From Actinoallomurus spadix (GTDB lineage: Bacteria; Actinomycetota; Actinomycetes; Streptosporangiales; Streptosporangiaceae), in assembly GCF_024055725.1 (NCBI RefSeq), contig NZ_JAMXMX010000040.1, forward strand, positions 1 through 41,789: DNA of 41,789 nucleotides, given 5' to 3'. The notes beneath the pieces were generated by a model, which worked only from the letters and a program-made list of their open reading frames with translations, was not told where the DNA came from and did not search any database. Shown one piece after another: positions 8,563 through 16,438 of this stretch. The first letter of the stretch is position 1. Every line of letters starts with the position of its first letter. A program made the position numbers and the translations under genes.

Positions 8563-9345
8563 TCACGCCACCGCCAGCACGACGATCGCCGTGGTCGCGG
8601 ACGCCTCCACGAGCGCGCCGAGGACGTCTCCGGTGACCCCGCCCAGGCGGCGTACCGCGTGCCGGAGCAGCGCGGCCGAGACCAGGAGCCCGGCCGCCAC
8701 GGCCACCGGGGCGAGGACGGCCGGGCGCGCGCCTCCGGCGAGCAGCCCCGCGACCGCCGCGGCGACCATGACGGCCGCCGTCGCCGCGGCGGCGTCCCGG
8801 CGCCGTACCGTGCCGGCGACCAGGGCGCCCAGGCCCTCCGGGCGGGCGGCGGGAACCTCCGCGCGGCAGGCCCACGTCACCGCGAGCCGCCCGGTCACGG
8901 CCGCCACGGTCACGGCGACCGCCCGGTGCGGGGCCTGCGTGAGGGCGGCGACCTGGATCAGCAGGGTGAACACCAGCGTGATGACCCCGAACGGCCCGAT
9001 GTCGGACCGCTTCATGATCGACAGGGCGTCCTCCGCCGGGCGCCCGCTGCCCAGCCCGTCGGCGAGGTCCGCCAGCCCGTCCAGGTGCAGGCCGCGGGTG
9101 AGCAGGGCGGTCGCCCCGGTCGCCAGGGCGGCGCCGAGCAGCGGCCCGGCGCCGAGCAGGCCCGCGACCGTGAGCACCACGGCGGCCGCGACGCCGACGA
9201 GAAGACCGGCGACCGGGGCCAGCGTCATCGCCCGCCGGGCGGTGTCCCGGTCCACCCGGCCGCACCGCACCGGGACGACGGTGAGCAGCGACACCGCCAG
9301 GCGGAGTCCCTCCGCGCCGTGGACTCGCCGGTTCTCTTCCCTCAC
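8563..9345 (-). CDS. cobS: Adenosylcobinamide-GDP ribazoletransferase (cobalamin synthase)
   Basis: CobS is an integral membrane enzyme joining adenosylcobinamide-GDP with alpha-ribazole (phosphate) in the last steps of B12 assembly or salvage. The 260-residue product shows the conserved motif HLDGLADLADGLG (about residues 70-82), which carries metal-binding acidic residues, followed by MKRSDIGPFGV, and about six hydrophobic segments. The start is GTG 9345 because GGAGG precedes it by six bases; a longer in-frame extension is arginine-rich. It is the last gene of the B12-riboswitch operon, 40 bases after cobU. No cobT is seen in this window. Confidence 0.93.
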   Translation of the reverse strand: MREENRRVHGAEGLRLAVSLLTVVPVRCGRVDRDTARRAMTLAPVAGLLVGVAAAVVLTVAGLLGAGPLLGAALATGATALLTRGLHLDGLADLADGLGSGRPAEDALSIMKRSDIGPFGVITLVFTLLIQVAALTQAPHRAVAVTVAAVTGRLAVTWACRAEVPAARPEGLGALVAGTVRRRDAAAATAAVMVAAAVAGLLAGGARPAVLAPVAVAAGLLVSAALLRHAVRRLGGVTGDVLGALVEASATTAIVVLAVA

Positions 9346-9385
9346 GACGTCCTCCGGGCGTCTCCGCCGTCGCGCGTCCCGGCGG

Positions 9386-10336
9386 TCACGGCAGGTCCAG
9401 GACCCGGCCGGCGACGACCAGGGAGGTCTCCTCCGACTCGGCGGCCAGGCGCTGGTTGAGCCGTCCCAGACTGTCACGGAAGGCCCGCCCGCTCGCGGTG
9501 CCGGGCACGATCGACAGGCCGACCTCGTCGCTGACCGCGACGACGTGGGCCCGCGTGGACCGCCAGGCGCCGAGGAGCTCGTCCAGGCGAGGCGTCACCG
9601 CCTGGGGGCGCTCCCAGGCGCCGAGCTCGTCGAACACCGCCGTCAGCCAGGTTCCCATCCCGTCGATGAGGAGTGTGCCCTGCGCCCGGCGCAGCAGGCC
9701 GGCCAGGTCGGCCGTCTCGGCCGTCTCCCACCAGCGGGGGCGGCGCCGCCGGTGCGCGGTGATCCGGTCGCGCCACTCCGGGTCGTCCGCGTGCATGATC
9801 CCGGTCGCGACGTACGTCACGTCGGGGTGTGCGATCACCCGGCGTTCGGCCTCCTCGGACTTGCCCGACCGGGCGCCGCCCAGGATCAGCGACCGCCACG
9901 GCCCGGACGCCGGACGGACCCACCGCTCCAGCCGGCGCTCCAGCTCGGCCGGGGACGCGACGCGGTGGTCGACGTGGACGGCCTCGATCCGGGTCCGGTC
10001 CGTCACCGCACCGGCGCGCCGGAGCCGGCCGAGGTGCGACGGGTCGCCGATGAGGTCCAGGAGCACGGCGTCGTACGGGTCCGGGCCGGCCGGTTCGGGG
10101 CGGGCGCCCGGCCCGGCCGCGAACAGGACCCGGTGCCCGCGCGGTGTGCGGACGTCGTATCCGCCGGGTACCTCGCTCCGGCGGCACTCGTCGAGCGGGA
10201 CCCCGTCGAGGAGGACACGGGTCGGCTCGACACGGCGGCGCGCCGCGCGCATCCGCGTGCAGGAGGAGCAGCGGCAGCCGGGCTCGGGCCAGCCGCGCGG
10301 CCCGGCCGTGCCGAGCAGGTCGATCTCCACGCTCAC
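9386..10336 (-). CDS. cobU: Adenosylcobinamide kinase/guanylyltransferase with extra N-terminal domain
   Basis: The C-terminal half of this 316-residue protein is a complete CobU: Walker A GGARSGKS (about residue 150), the RITAHRRRRPRWWETAE block containing the histidine position that is guanylylated in the Salmonella enzyme, the ATP-site strand LLIDGMGTWLT, and the ending LGRLNQRLAAESEE. CobU phosphorylates and then guanylylates adenosylcobinamide. The first about 140 residues are an added domain opening with GTAGPRGWPEPGCRCSSC, like the N-terminus of PhnP-type metallo-beta-lactamase proteins, but no HxHxDH metal motif follows. The GTG at 10336 overlaps the S-component stop by four bases. 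Related fusions are known in streptomycetes. Confidence 0.9.
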   Translation of the reverse strand: MSVEIDLLGTAGPRGWPEPGCRCSSCTRMRAARRRVEPTRVLLDGVPLDECRRSEVPGGYDVRTPRGHRVLFAAGPGARPEPAGPDPYDAVLLDLIGDPSHLGRLRRAGAVTDRTRIEAVHVDHRVASPAELERRLERWVRPASGPWRSLILGGARSGKSEEAERRVIAHPDVTYVATGIMHADDPEWRDRITAHRRRRPRWWETAETADLAGLLRRAQGTLLIDGMGTWLTAVFDELGAWERPQAVTPRLDELLGAWRSTRAHVVAVSDEVGLSIVPGTASGRAFRDSLGRLNQRLAAESEETSLVVAGRVLDLP

Positions 10337-11352
10337 CGCCCGTCGCCCGTCCCTCCGTCGCCCACCGGTCCGTGGTCCGCTCGCCCGCCGTCCACGGGCC
10401 CGTCGTCCACCTGCTCCTGATCCGCGCGTCCGCCGTCCACGTGTCCGTCGTCCGCCCGCCCGTGCTGCGGGCGCTCGTGGTCCACGTTCCCGTGGTCCGG
10501 CCGCTCGCCGTCCGCCCGCCCGTCGGCGGGCCGGCGGCCGGGCGGAGCCTCGAACGCCGCCCGGCGGGCGGCCCGGCGCAGGGCGAGGAGCACCGGGCGG
10601 CCGGTGACGGCCACCAGGATCGCGGTGAAGACCGCCCGTGGCAGGTCGAACCCGAGGGAGGTGGCGAGGTCGAACGCGACGAACCTCCCGAGATTGTCGG
10701 TGAGCGGAGCGCCCGGGTGGAAGGAGATCGAACTCGACATCCCGCCGGCGAAGGGCCACAGCCCGAGATTCTGCAGCCAGCCGTAGAGGAACGCGGCGAC
10801 CGCGCCGTACGCCGCGAGCATCGCGATCTCCAACCGCCCTCGGGGGCGTCGCGGCAGGCACCCGGCGAAGAACCCCACCCAGGCCGCGCCGAGGATCTGG
10901 TACGGCAGCCACGGCCCCACGCCCGCCGTGATCAGGGCACTGGCGAACATCGTCACCGACCCCAGCAGGTAACCGAACCCGCGGCCCAGCACCCGTCCGC
11001 CGTGGACCAGCACGAAGAACATCGGCTCGAACCCGGCGACGCTCGTGCCGAGCGGCCGGAGCGCCGCGCCGACCGCCCCGAGCACGCCCAGCAGCGCGAT
11101 CGCCTTCGCGTCGATCCCGCCCTCGGCGACCTCGGCGAGCGCCACCGCGAGCAGCAGCGGAAGGAGCAGCACGAAGATCCAGGGCGCGAACGTCGACTGG
11201 GCGATCCGCGCCCCGGGGGCGACCAGTAGCGGCCAGCAGAACGCGACCAGTCCCGCCAGCGACACCAGCAGCAGGGCCGCCCCGGACCGCGCCCGCAGCC
11301 GGACCGGGACCGTGGCGGCCCCGGACCGTCCCCGCGTACGGACCGGGCTCAC
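10333..11352 (-). CDS. ECF transporter S component (B12-regulated) with repetitive His/Asp-rich tail
   Basis: The first about 270 of 339 residues form six or so hydrophobic segments typical of ECF substrate-binding subunits, including a GPWLPYQILGAAWVGFFAG segment. The gene overlaps the fused ATPase (upstream) and cobU (downstream) by four bases each, so it belongs to this transporter. The cobalamin riboswitch and cobU/cobS suggest a corrinoid such as cobinamide; a lower-ligand precursor (as predicted for CblT) is an alternative. The last about 65 residues are unusual: six degenerate ten-residue units rich in Asp, Gly, His and Arg (for example PDHGNVDHER, PQHGRADDGH), predicted cytosolic. Start is GTG 11352. 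Confidence 0.82.
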   Translation of the reverse strand: MSPVRTRGRSGAATVPVRLRARSGAALLLVSLAGLVAFCWPLLVAPGARIAQSTFAPWIFVLLLPLLLAVALAEVAEGGIDAKAIALLGVLGAVGAALRPLGTSVAGFEPMFFVLVHGGRVLGRGFGYLLGSVTMFASALITAGVGPWLPYQILGAAWVGFFAGCLPRRPRGRLEIAMLAAYGAVAAFLYGWLQNLGLWPFAGGMSSSISFHPGAPLTDNLGRFVAFDLATSLGFDLPRAVFTAILVAVTGRPVLLALRRAARRAAFEAPPGRRPADGRADGERPDHGNVDHERPQHGRADDGHVDGGRADQEQVDDGPVDGGRADHGPVGDGGTGDGR

Positions 11353-12950
11353 GACAGCGCCTCCCTGACCTGGTCCACCGTGAGGACCGGCGCCGGAGCG
11401 AGGATCTTGCCGACCTGCGGGGCGAACGCGGGCGAGGACACGACGACCTCGGCTGTCGGGCCGTCCGCGACGATCTCGCCCTCGGCGACGACCACGGTGC
11501 GCGTGGCGACCTCGGCGACCAGCTCGACGTCGTGGGTGGCGAGGACGACCGCGTGCCCACCGGCCGCCAGGTCGCGGACGATCTCCGCCAGGCGTTCCTT
11601 GGCGGTGTAGTCCAGGCCGCGCGTCGGCTCGTCCAGCAGGACCAGGGGCGGCCGTCCGGTCAGGATCACGGCCAGCGCGAGGGCCAGCCGCTGCCCCTCG
11701 GACAGATCGCGCGGGTGCAGCGCGTCATCGACGCCGGGCGCGAGACGCTCGAAGAGGGAGCGGCAGGTGCCGTGCTCCGCCGCCATGTCGCGGTCCGCGG
11801 CCGCGCACTCGGCCGCGACCGTCTCGGCGTACAGCAGGTCGGCGGCGTCCTGCGGGACGAGGCCGGCGGTGCGGACCATGACGCGCGGCGGCGTCTCGTG
11901 CGGCGCCGCGTCGCCGACCCGCACCCGCCCGCCCGCCGGGCGCAGGAGCCCGACCAGGGCGCGCAGCAGGGAGGACTTCCCGGCGCCGTTCCGGCCCATC
12001 AGGGCGATCACCTCGCCGGAGGCGACGGACAGGTCGACGCCGCGCAACGCCGGCACCGGGCCGTACCGGACCTCCAGGCCGTGGACGGACGCGAGCGTCC
12101 GCCGCTCACCGCCCGGCGCGGACGGAACGGGCGGCGGCGCCGTGGCGAGGCGCTCGCGCAGGGGAGCGGCGGCGCGCCGGGCGTCCCGTACGGACAGGGG
12201 GAGCGGCGTCCAGCCGGCCAGCCGTCCCAGCCGGACCACGGGCGGCGCCACCGGGGACTCCACCATGATCGCGCCGGTCGGGCCGTACACGGGCGGCCGG
12301 CCGCCGCCGGGCAGCAGCACCATCGAGTCGGCGAGGTGGACGACCCGCTCCAGGCGGTGCTCGGCGAGGAGGACGGTGAGGCCGAGGTCGTGCACGAGGC
12401 GCTGCAGCGTGGCCAGGACGTCCTCCGCGCCGACCGGGTCCAGCGCGGACGTCGGCTCGTCCAGGACGAGGACCTTCGGATGCGTGGTCAGCACCGAGCC
12501 GATCGCGACCCGCTGCGCCTGCCCGCCGGACAGCGTGCCGAGCGGGCGGTCCCGCAGCCCGGCCAGGCCGAGCAGGTCCAGCGTCTCCTCGACGCGCCGG
12601 CGCATGACGTCCGGCGCGAGCCCCAGGGACTCCATGCCGTACGCCAGCTCCTCCTCGACCACGTCGGAGACGAACCCGGCGCGAGGGTCCTGGCCGACGT
12701 AGCCGACGACGTCGGCGAGTTCGCGGGGCGGGTGGTCGCGGGTGTCCCGGCCGGCGACGGTCACCCGGCCGGTCAGTGTGCCGCCGGTGAAGTGGGGGAC
12801 CAGGCCGTCGACCGCGCGCAGCAGCGTGGACTTGCCGGTGCCGGTGCGCCCGGCGACCAGGCACAGCTCGCCCTCCTCGATCTCCAGGTCGACGTCCGTG
12901 AGCACCGGTGTCCCGCCGTAGCGGAAACCGGCCCGGTCGAAGCGGATCAT
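11349..12950 (-). CDS. ECF transporter ATPase, two fused ABC domains
   Basis: The 533-residue protein joins two ABC ATPase domains, equivalent to EcfA1 plus EcfA2. Domain 1 has Walker A GRTGTGKST (about 34-42), signature LSGGQAQRVA and Walker B LVLDEPTSALD. Domain 2 has Walker A GRNGAGKSS, a less usual signature LSEGQRLALA and Walker B LVLLDEPTRGLD, followed by a switch histidine in ATHDVE. ATP hydrolysis here drives toppling of the S component through the T subunit. The frame stays open upstream, but the ATG at 12950 overlaps the EcfT stop as ATGA, which fixes the start. It overlaps the S gene by four bases downstream. Confidence 0.93.
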   Translation of the reverse strand: MIRFDRAGFRYGGTPVLTDVDLEIEEGELCLVAGRTGTGKSTLLRAVDGLVPHFTGGTLTGRVTVAGRDTRDHPPRELADVVGYVGQDPRAGFVSDVVEEELAYGMESLGLAPDVMRRRVEETLDLLGLAGLRDRPLGTLSGGQAQRVAIGSVLTTHPKVLVLDEPTSALDPVGAEDVLATLQRLVHDLGLTVLLAEHRLERVVHLADSMVLLPGGGRPPVYGPTGAIMVESPVAPPVVRLGRLAGWTPLPLSVRDARRAAAPLRERLATAPPPVPSAPGGERRTLASVHGLEVRYGPVPALRGVDLSVASGEVIALMGRNGAGKSSLLRALVGLLRPAGGRVRVGDAAPHETPPRVMVRTAGLVPQDAADLLYAETVAAECAAADRDMAAEHGTCRSLFERLAPGVDDALHPRDLSEGQRLALALAVILTGRPPLVLLDEPTRGLDYTAKERLAEIVRDLAAGGHAVVLATHDVELVAEVATRTVVVAEGEIVADGPTAEVVVSSPAFAPQVGKILAPAPVLTVDQVREALS

Positions 12951-13999
12951 GCCCGGATCCTCCGCAGGAGCACCGGGGCGAGGGCGACCAGCACGCCGGC
13001 GGCCGGGAGCGCCGGCAGGCCGGGGACGGTTCCCGGCACGGGCCGCAGGCCGTCGGTGCCGATGAGGCCGGCGACGGTCATCGCGGCGGCGGCCAGCACG
13101 CCGGAGCCGCCGGTGACCCACTCCGGCAGCGCCCACGGGTCCGGCCGGTACCGCGTCCGCGGCGAGCGGCGGCCTCCCAGCCACAGGCCGGCCGCGGCGC
13201 ACACCGTCCCCGCGAGCAGCACCGGCGTGCCCAGCGCCGCCGGCGCCTGCCCGTCGAGGAGGCCGTAGAGTCCCGCGCACACCGCGAGGAGCCCGCCGAG
13301 GACCAGGGCGGCGGTGGCCCGCCGCCGTGCGCGGGGCACCGCGGCGGTACGCCCGTACCCTCGCGCGTCCATCGCGGCGGCCAGCTGCACGGACCGGTCC
13401 AGCGCCCCTTCGAGCACCGGCATGGCGAGCCGCCGCAGCGACCGGATGCCCCGGTCGGCGCGGCCGCGCAGGCGCTGCGCGTCGCGGACCCGGCGGACGT
13501 GCGCGACCGCCTGCGGCGCGAACGTCATCGCCACGACGACCGCGACGCCCACCTCGTACAGCGCACCGGGCACCGACTTCAGCAGCCGGCTCGGCGCGGC
13601 CAGCGCGTTGGCCGCGCCGACGCAGACGAGGACGGTCGCGAGCCGCAGCGCGTCGTACCCGGCGACGGTCAGGCCCTCGGCGGTCACCGGCCCGCCGACC
13701 CGCAGCCCCGCCATCCAGGACGGCAGGGTCACCGACGGCAGCGTGACGAGCGTGGTGCCCGGCGCCTGCGCCGCGAACACCGCCCCGAACACCAGCCGCA
13801 CCACGACCACGAACAGGCCGATCCGCAGGAACATCCCGTACGCCCGCGCCCAGGGATCGTCGGTCCGGCGCACCGCGACCACGGTCCCGGTCACCGCCCC
13901 CACCAGGAGCAGGAGCAGCGGGTCGGTCGTCCGGGTGGCCGCCGTCGCGAGCCCCAGCGCCCACAGCCACCAGGCGCCGGGATGCACCCGCCGGGTCAT
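12947..13999 (-). CDS. ECF transporter transmembrane (T) component
   Basis: The 350-residue membrane protein has N-terminal hydrophobic segments, a cytosolic coupling region with two helices (VRRVRDAQRLRGRAD and the AMDARGYGR Ala-Arg-Gly signature that contacts the ATPases), and further C-terminal hydrophobic segments that make it longer than minimal EcfT proteins. The ATG at 13999 has a strong AAGGAGGAG upstream. It is the first of three transporter genes joined by four-base overlaps and lies 64 bases after the SCO2322-like gene, within the riboswitch operon. Confidence 0.92.
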   Translation of the reverse strand: MTRRVHPGAWWLWALGLATAATRTTDPLLLLLVGAVTGTVVAVRRTDDPWARAYGMFLRIGLFVVVVRLVFGAVFAAQAPGTTLVTLPSVTLPSWMAGLRVGGPVTAEGLTVAGYDALRLATVLVCVGAANALAAPSRLLKSVPGALYEVGVAVVVAMTFAPQAVAHVRRVRDAQRLRGRADRGIRSLRRLAMPVLEGALDRSVQLAAAMDARGYGRTAAVPRARRRATAALVLGGLLAVCAGLYGLLDGQAPAALGTPVLLAGTVCAAAGLWLGGRRSPRTRYRPDPWALPEWVTGGSGVLAAAAMTVAGLIGTDGLRPVPGTVPGLPALPAAGVLVALAPVLLRRIRA

Positions 14000-14063
14000 G
14001 GCTCCTCCTTCGTCGGAGGGGGGACCAGAGGTGCTGTGCTCCCGATGCGCTCGCCGCGCCCGC

Positions 14064-14723
14064 TCATCGGCGCGACCGCCGCGCCGCGGCGAGACCGCCG
14101 CCCGCGGCGACGACCACGACCAGGCCGATCCCGGCGTACAGCCCGACGGGTGTCCCGGAGTCCTTCTTCTTCTCCGCGGCCGTCTTCGCGGTCGCGGCCG
14201 CGGTGGGGGACGGGGCGATCGGTATGGCGCAGGTCCCGAAGGAGTCGATGGCGCAGATCAGGCCGCTCTTGTCCGCCTGCGGGGCGCCCGCCGCGGCGAG
14301 GACGTCGGAGCCCGTGGCGTTCTCCGGGACGGTCGCGCAGAACCGCTTCGCGGCGGGCGGCACCTGACCCTTCGGGGCGTCGCCGGCCTCGCCGTAGTCG
14401 ATGACGACGGCGACGCGCTTCTTGCCCGCCGGGGTGCCGCTCCCGGACCCGCATACGGCGGCGAAGTCCGGCTTGTCGCGGGGCGGGGTCCCGGTGTTCC
14501 CGCTCGACTTCGCGAACCGCCACCCCTCGACGGCGCCGTCCTTGGGATGGGCCTGGGCAGGGCCCGTGCTCGCGAAGGCCCACGTGCCGCCCTTGGCCTG
14601 CCAGTATCCCCAGAACGCCGCACCGTCGGCGTGCGCGCCGGACATCGGCGCGAACACCAGCGCGGAGGTGAGGAGACCCGTTACGATCTTCGTGGCGGGG
14701 CGGCCGGCTGCGATCTTCGGCAT
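14064..14723 (-). CDS. SCO2322-like secreted, membrane-anchored protein; candidate corrinoid-binding protein
   Basis: I recognise this as similar to a streptomycete family named after SCO2322, which has no established function. The 219-residue product has a signal peptide (about 1-32, ending GAHADG), an extracellular domain of about 150 residues starting FWGYWQAKGGTWAFASTGP then AVEGWRF, four cysteines (VCGSG, RFCAT, LICAID, GTCAI), a Lys/Ala/Pro-rich stalk, and a C-terminal transmembrane helix followed by RRSRR. The W-G-Y-W start and the hydrophilic ...GAVEGWRF strand recall DUF4430, the fold of the C-terminal domain of animal transcobalamin/intrinsic factor; this is inference from pattern only. 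It is the first gene behind the cobalamin riboswitch. Start ATG 14723 has AGAAAGG upstream. Confidence 0.72.
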   Translation of the reverse strand: MPKIAAGRPATKIVTGLLTSALVFAPMSGAHADGAAFWGYWQAKGGTWAFASTGPAQAHPKDGAVEGWRFAKSSGNTGTPPRDKPDFAAVCGSGSGTPAGKKRVAVVIDYGEAGDAPKGQVPPAAKRFCATVPENATGSDVLAAAGAPQADKSGLICAIDSFGTCAIPIAPSPTAAATAKTAAEKKKDSGTPVGLYAGIGLVVVVAAGGGLAAARRSRR

Positions 14724-14809
14724 GGGCGCCTTTCTGGGGGCGGGTGGTCCCCGGTGAAGCGGGCGCACTCGATGCCGCACGCGCCCGGACTCCATCCGCA
14801 GACCACGAC

Positions 14810-14940
14810 GGAACGACGGAGCCGCTCGCGCCGGCCCGGGCATTCCGGCTCGCCGCCGGGCGGGACGCCCGTACGGCCTACGGTTGCGGGTCAGCGCCGG
14901 ACTTGGACCGGCTTCCCCCGCGACGGCGCGTGTGCTGCTG
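14810..14940 (-). ncRNA. Cobalamin riboswitch
   Basis: The minus strand carries the conserved cobalamin aptamer blocks in order: GGGGGAAGCCGGT, CAAGTCCGG, GCTGACCCGCAACCGTA, and the B12-box-like GAGCCGGAATGCCCGGG at 14836-14852. The P2 helix can be drawn between CGCGCC (14925-14930) and GGCGCG (14827-14832); CGGGG pairs with CCCG in the P3 arm. About 90 bases separate the aptamer from the SCO2322-like start codon, room for an expression platform. In this class adenosylcobalamin binding represses downstream genes, here the whole ECF-cobU-cobS operon. Boundaries are approximate. Confidence 0.88.
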
Positions 14941-14946
14941 CCGATG

Positions 14947-14976
14947 AGTTGACCACGGGGCGGTGAACGGCGTCAA
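14947..14976 (-). promoter_or_regulatory. Candidate promoter of the cobalamin operon
   Basis: TTGACG (14971-14976) and TCAACT (14947-14952) on the minus strand are separated by 18 bases and would start transcription near 14940, just before the riboswitch aptamer. Confidence 0.45.
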
Positions 14977-15121
14977 AACGGCCGGCCCCGGTAACCTGCG
15001 GATCATGAGGCGGGTCCGCGCGCGACGCCGGCCTCGGAGGCCGCCGCGGCCCGTGGCCGAGGCGGCTCGCGGTCGAGGCGGCCCGCCGAGCCGGGCGAGC
15101 CGGACGGGAATGAGGAGAGCG

Positions 15122-15334
15122 ATGCCCTGGAGCTGGCGGTACGAGAAGTCCGACGGGACACCGGTGGAGGCTCCCGGCTTCGGCGAGGAGACCTGGACCA
15201 CCCAGGCCGACGCGGAGTCCTGGGTGGGGGAGAACTGGCGCGGCCTCCTGGAGGCGGGCGTCGACCAGGTGTCCCTCCTGGAGGACGGGCGGGTGGAGTA
15301 CGGCCCGATGAGCCTCCACCCCGAGGCCGGCTGA
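15122..15334 (+). CDS. Small W-rich conserved actinobacterial protein
   Basis: The 70-residue product begins MPWSWRYEKSDG and contains five tryptophans in all (including TWTTQADAESWVGENW), then VDQVSLLEDGRVEYGPMSLH. It resembles short actinobacterial hypothetical proteins of unknown role; no signal peptide or membrane helix is present. The ATG at 15122 has GAGGAGA just upstream. The same frame is open to an ATG at 15005, which itself lies 7 nt after a -10-like TAACCT (14992-14997); that start would add a 39-residue arginine/proline-rich extension and make the transcript leaderless. The short form is preferred because homologues begin MPWSWRYE. Confidence 0.72.
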   Translation: MPWSWRYEKSDGTPVEAPGFGEETWTTQADAESWVGENWRGLLEAGVDQVSLLEDGRVEYGPMSLHPEAG

Positions 15335-15369
15335 GCGCCGCGCCGGCGGCGCGGTACGCGGCCGCCGGG

Positions 15370-15405
15370 GTCCGCCGGGTCCCCGGAAGGGGGTACCCGG
15401 CGGAC
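15370..15405. terminator. Hairpin terminator between convergent genes
   Basis: Perfect 11-base arms, GTCCGCCGGGT (15370-15380) and ACCCGGCGGAC (15395-15405), around a 14-base loop, between the small W-rich gene and the aldo/keto reductase stop. No U-run, as is common in high-GC actinobacteria. Confidence 0.7.
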
Positions 15406-15412
15406 GCCGCGG

Positions 15413-16414
15413 TCACGGACGGCGCGACGGGCTGACGGTCTTGGCCGGGTCGCGTTCGACGACCGGCGCGAGGATCTCGTCGACGCGCTGCAGCAGGTCG
15501 GCCTCGAGCGTGACGCCGGAGGCCTTCACGTTGTCGCGCACCTGCTCGGGGCGGGTGGCGCCGATGATGGCCGAGGAGACGTTGGGGTTCTGCAGGACCC
15601 AGGCGATGGCGAGCTGCGCCATCGACAGGCCCGCCTCCTCGGCGAGCGGCTTGAGCCGCTGCACGCGGGTGAGCACCTCGTCGTCCAGGAGCCTCTTGAT
15701 GAACCCGGCGCCGCTCTTCTCGTCGGTGGCGCGCGACCCCGCGGGCGGCGCGGCACCCGGCGCGTACTTGCCGGTCAGCACGCCCTGGGCGATCGGCGAC
15801 CAGACGATCTGCCCGACGCCCTCCTTCTCGCACAGCGGCACGACCTCGGACTCGATGACCCGCCAGAGCATGTTGTACTGCGGCTGGTTCGAGACGATCC
15901 GGTCGAGGCCCATCTCATCGGCGATCTTCAGCGCCCGGGCGATCTCCTCGGCGCGCCACTCCGACACGCCGATGTAGAGCACCTTGCCCTGGCGTACGAG
16001 GTCGTCGAACGCCTTGAGGGTCTCCTCGAGCGGCGTCTCGTGGTCGAACCGGTGCGCCTGGTACAGGTCGACGTAGTCGGTCTGCAGGCGGCGCAGCGAG
16101 CCGTGGATCGACTCGAAGATGTGCTTGCGGGACAGGCCGCGGTCGTTCGGGCCGGAGCCGGTCGGCCAGTAGACCTTGGTGAAGATCTCCAGGGACTCCC
16201 GGCGCCGGCCCTTAAGCGCGCGGCCCAGCACCTCCTCCGCGCGGGTTCCGGCGTAGACGTCCGCCGTGTCGAAGGTGGTGATGCCCTCCTCGAGGGCGGC
16301 CTGGACGCACGCCTTCGCGGCGTCCTCCTCCACCTGGGAGCCGTGCGTGATCCAGTTGCCGTACGAGATTTCGCTGACCATGAGGCCACTGCGGCCCAAA
16401 TGACGGAACTCCAT
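15413..16414 (-). CDS. Aldo/keto reductase
   Basis: The 333-residue NADPH-dependent (beta/alpha)8 oxidoreductase resembles the Kv-beta/YghZ-like group. The catalytic tetrad can be read in order: Asp and Tyr in FDTADVYAG, Lys in FTKVYWPT and His in YQAHRFDHE. The cofactor-binding end has IIGATRPEQVRDN. The substrate cannot be inferred. The ATG at 16414 lacks a Shine-Dalgarno but has TAGGGT 7 nt upstream, inside the 24-base gap to the DUF3043 gene, consistent with its own leaderless transcript. Confidence 0.92.
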   Translation of the reverse strand: MEFRHLGRSGLMVSEISYGNWITHGSQVEEDAAKACVQAALEEGITTFDTADVYAGTRAEEVLGRALKGRRRESLEIFTKVYWPTGSGPNDRGLSRKHIFESIHGSLRRLQTDYVDLYQAHRFDHETPLEETLKAFDDLVRQGKVLYIGVSEWRAEEIARALKIADEMGLDRIVSNQPQYNMLWRVIESEVVPLCEKEGVGQIVWSPIAQGVLTGKYAPGAAPPAGSRATDEKSGAGFIKRLLDDEVLTRVQRLKPLAEEAGLSMAQLAIAWVLQNPNVSSAIIGATRPEQVRDNVKASGVTLEADLLQRVDEILAPVVERDPAKTVSPSRRP

Positions 16415-16421
16415 GCCCGGA

Positions 16422-16427
16422 ACCCTA
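16422..16427 (-). promoter_or_regulatory. Candidate -10 box for the leaderless aldo/keto reductase
   Basis: TAGGGT on the minus strand, 7 nt before the ATG at 16414, between the DUF3043 stop and the reductase. Confidence 0.4.
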
Positions 16428-16438
16428 AGCGGGAGAGG

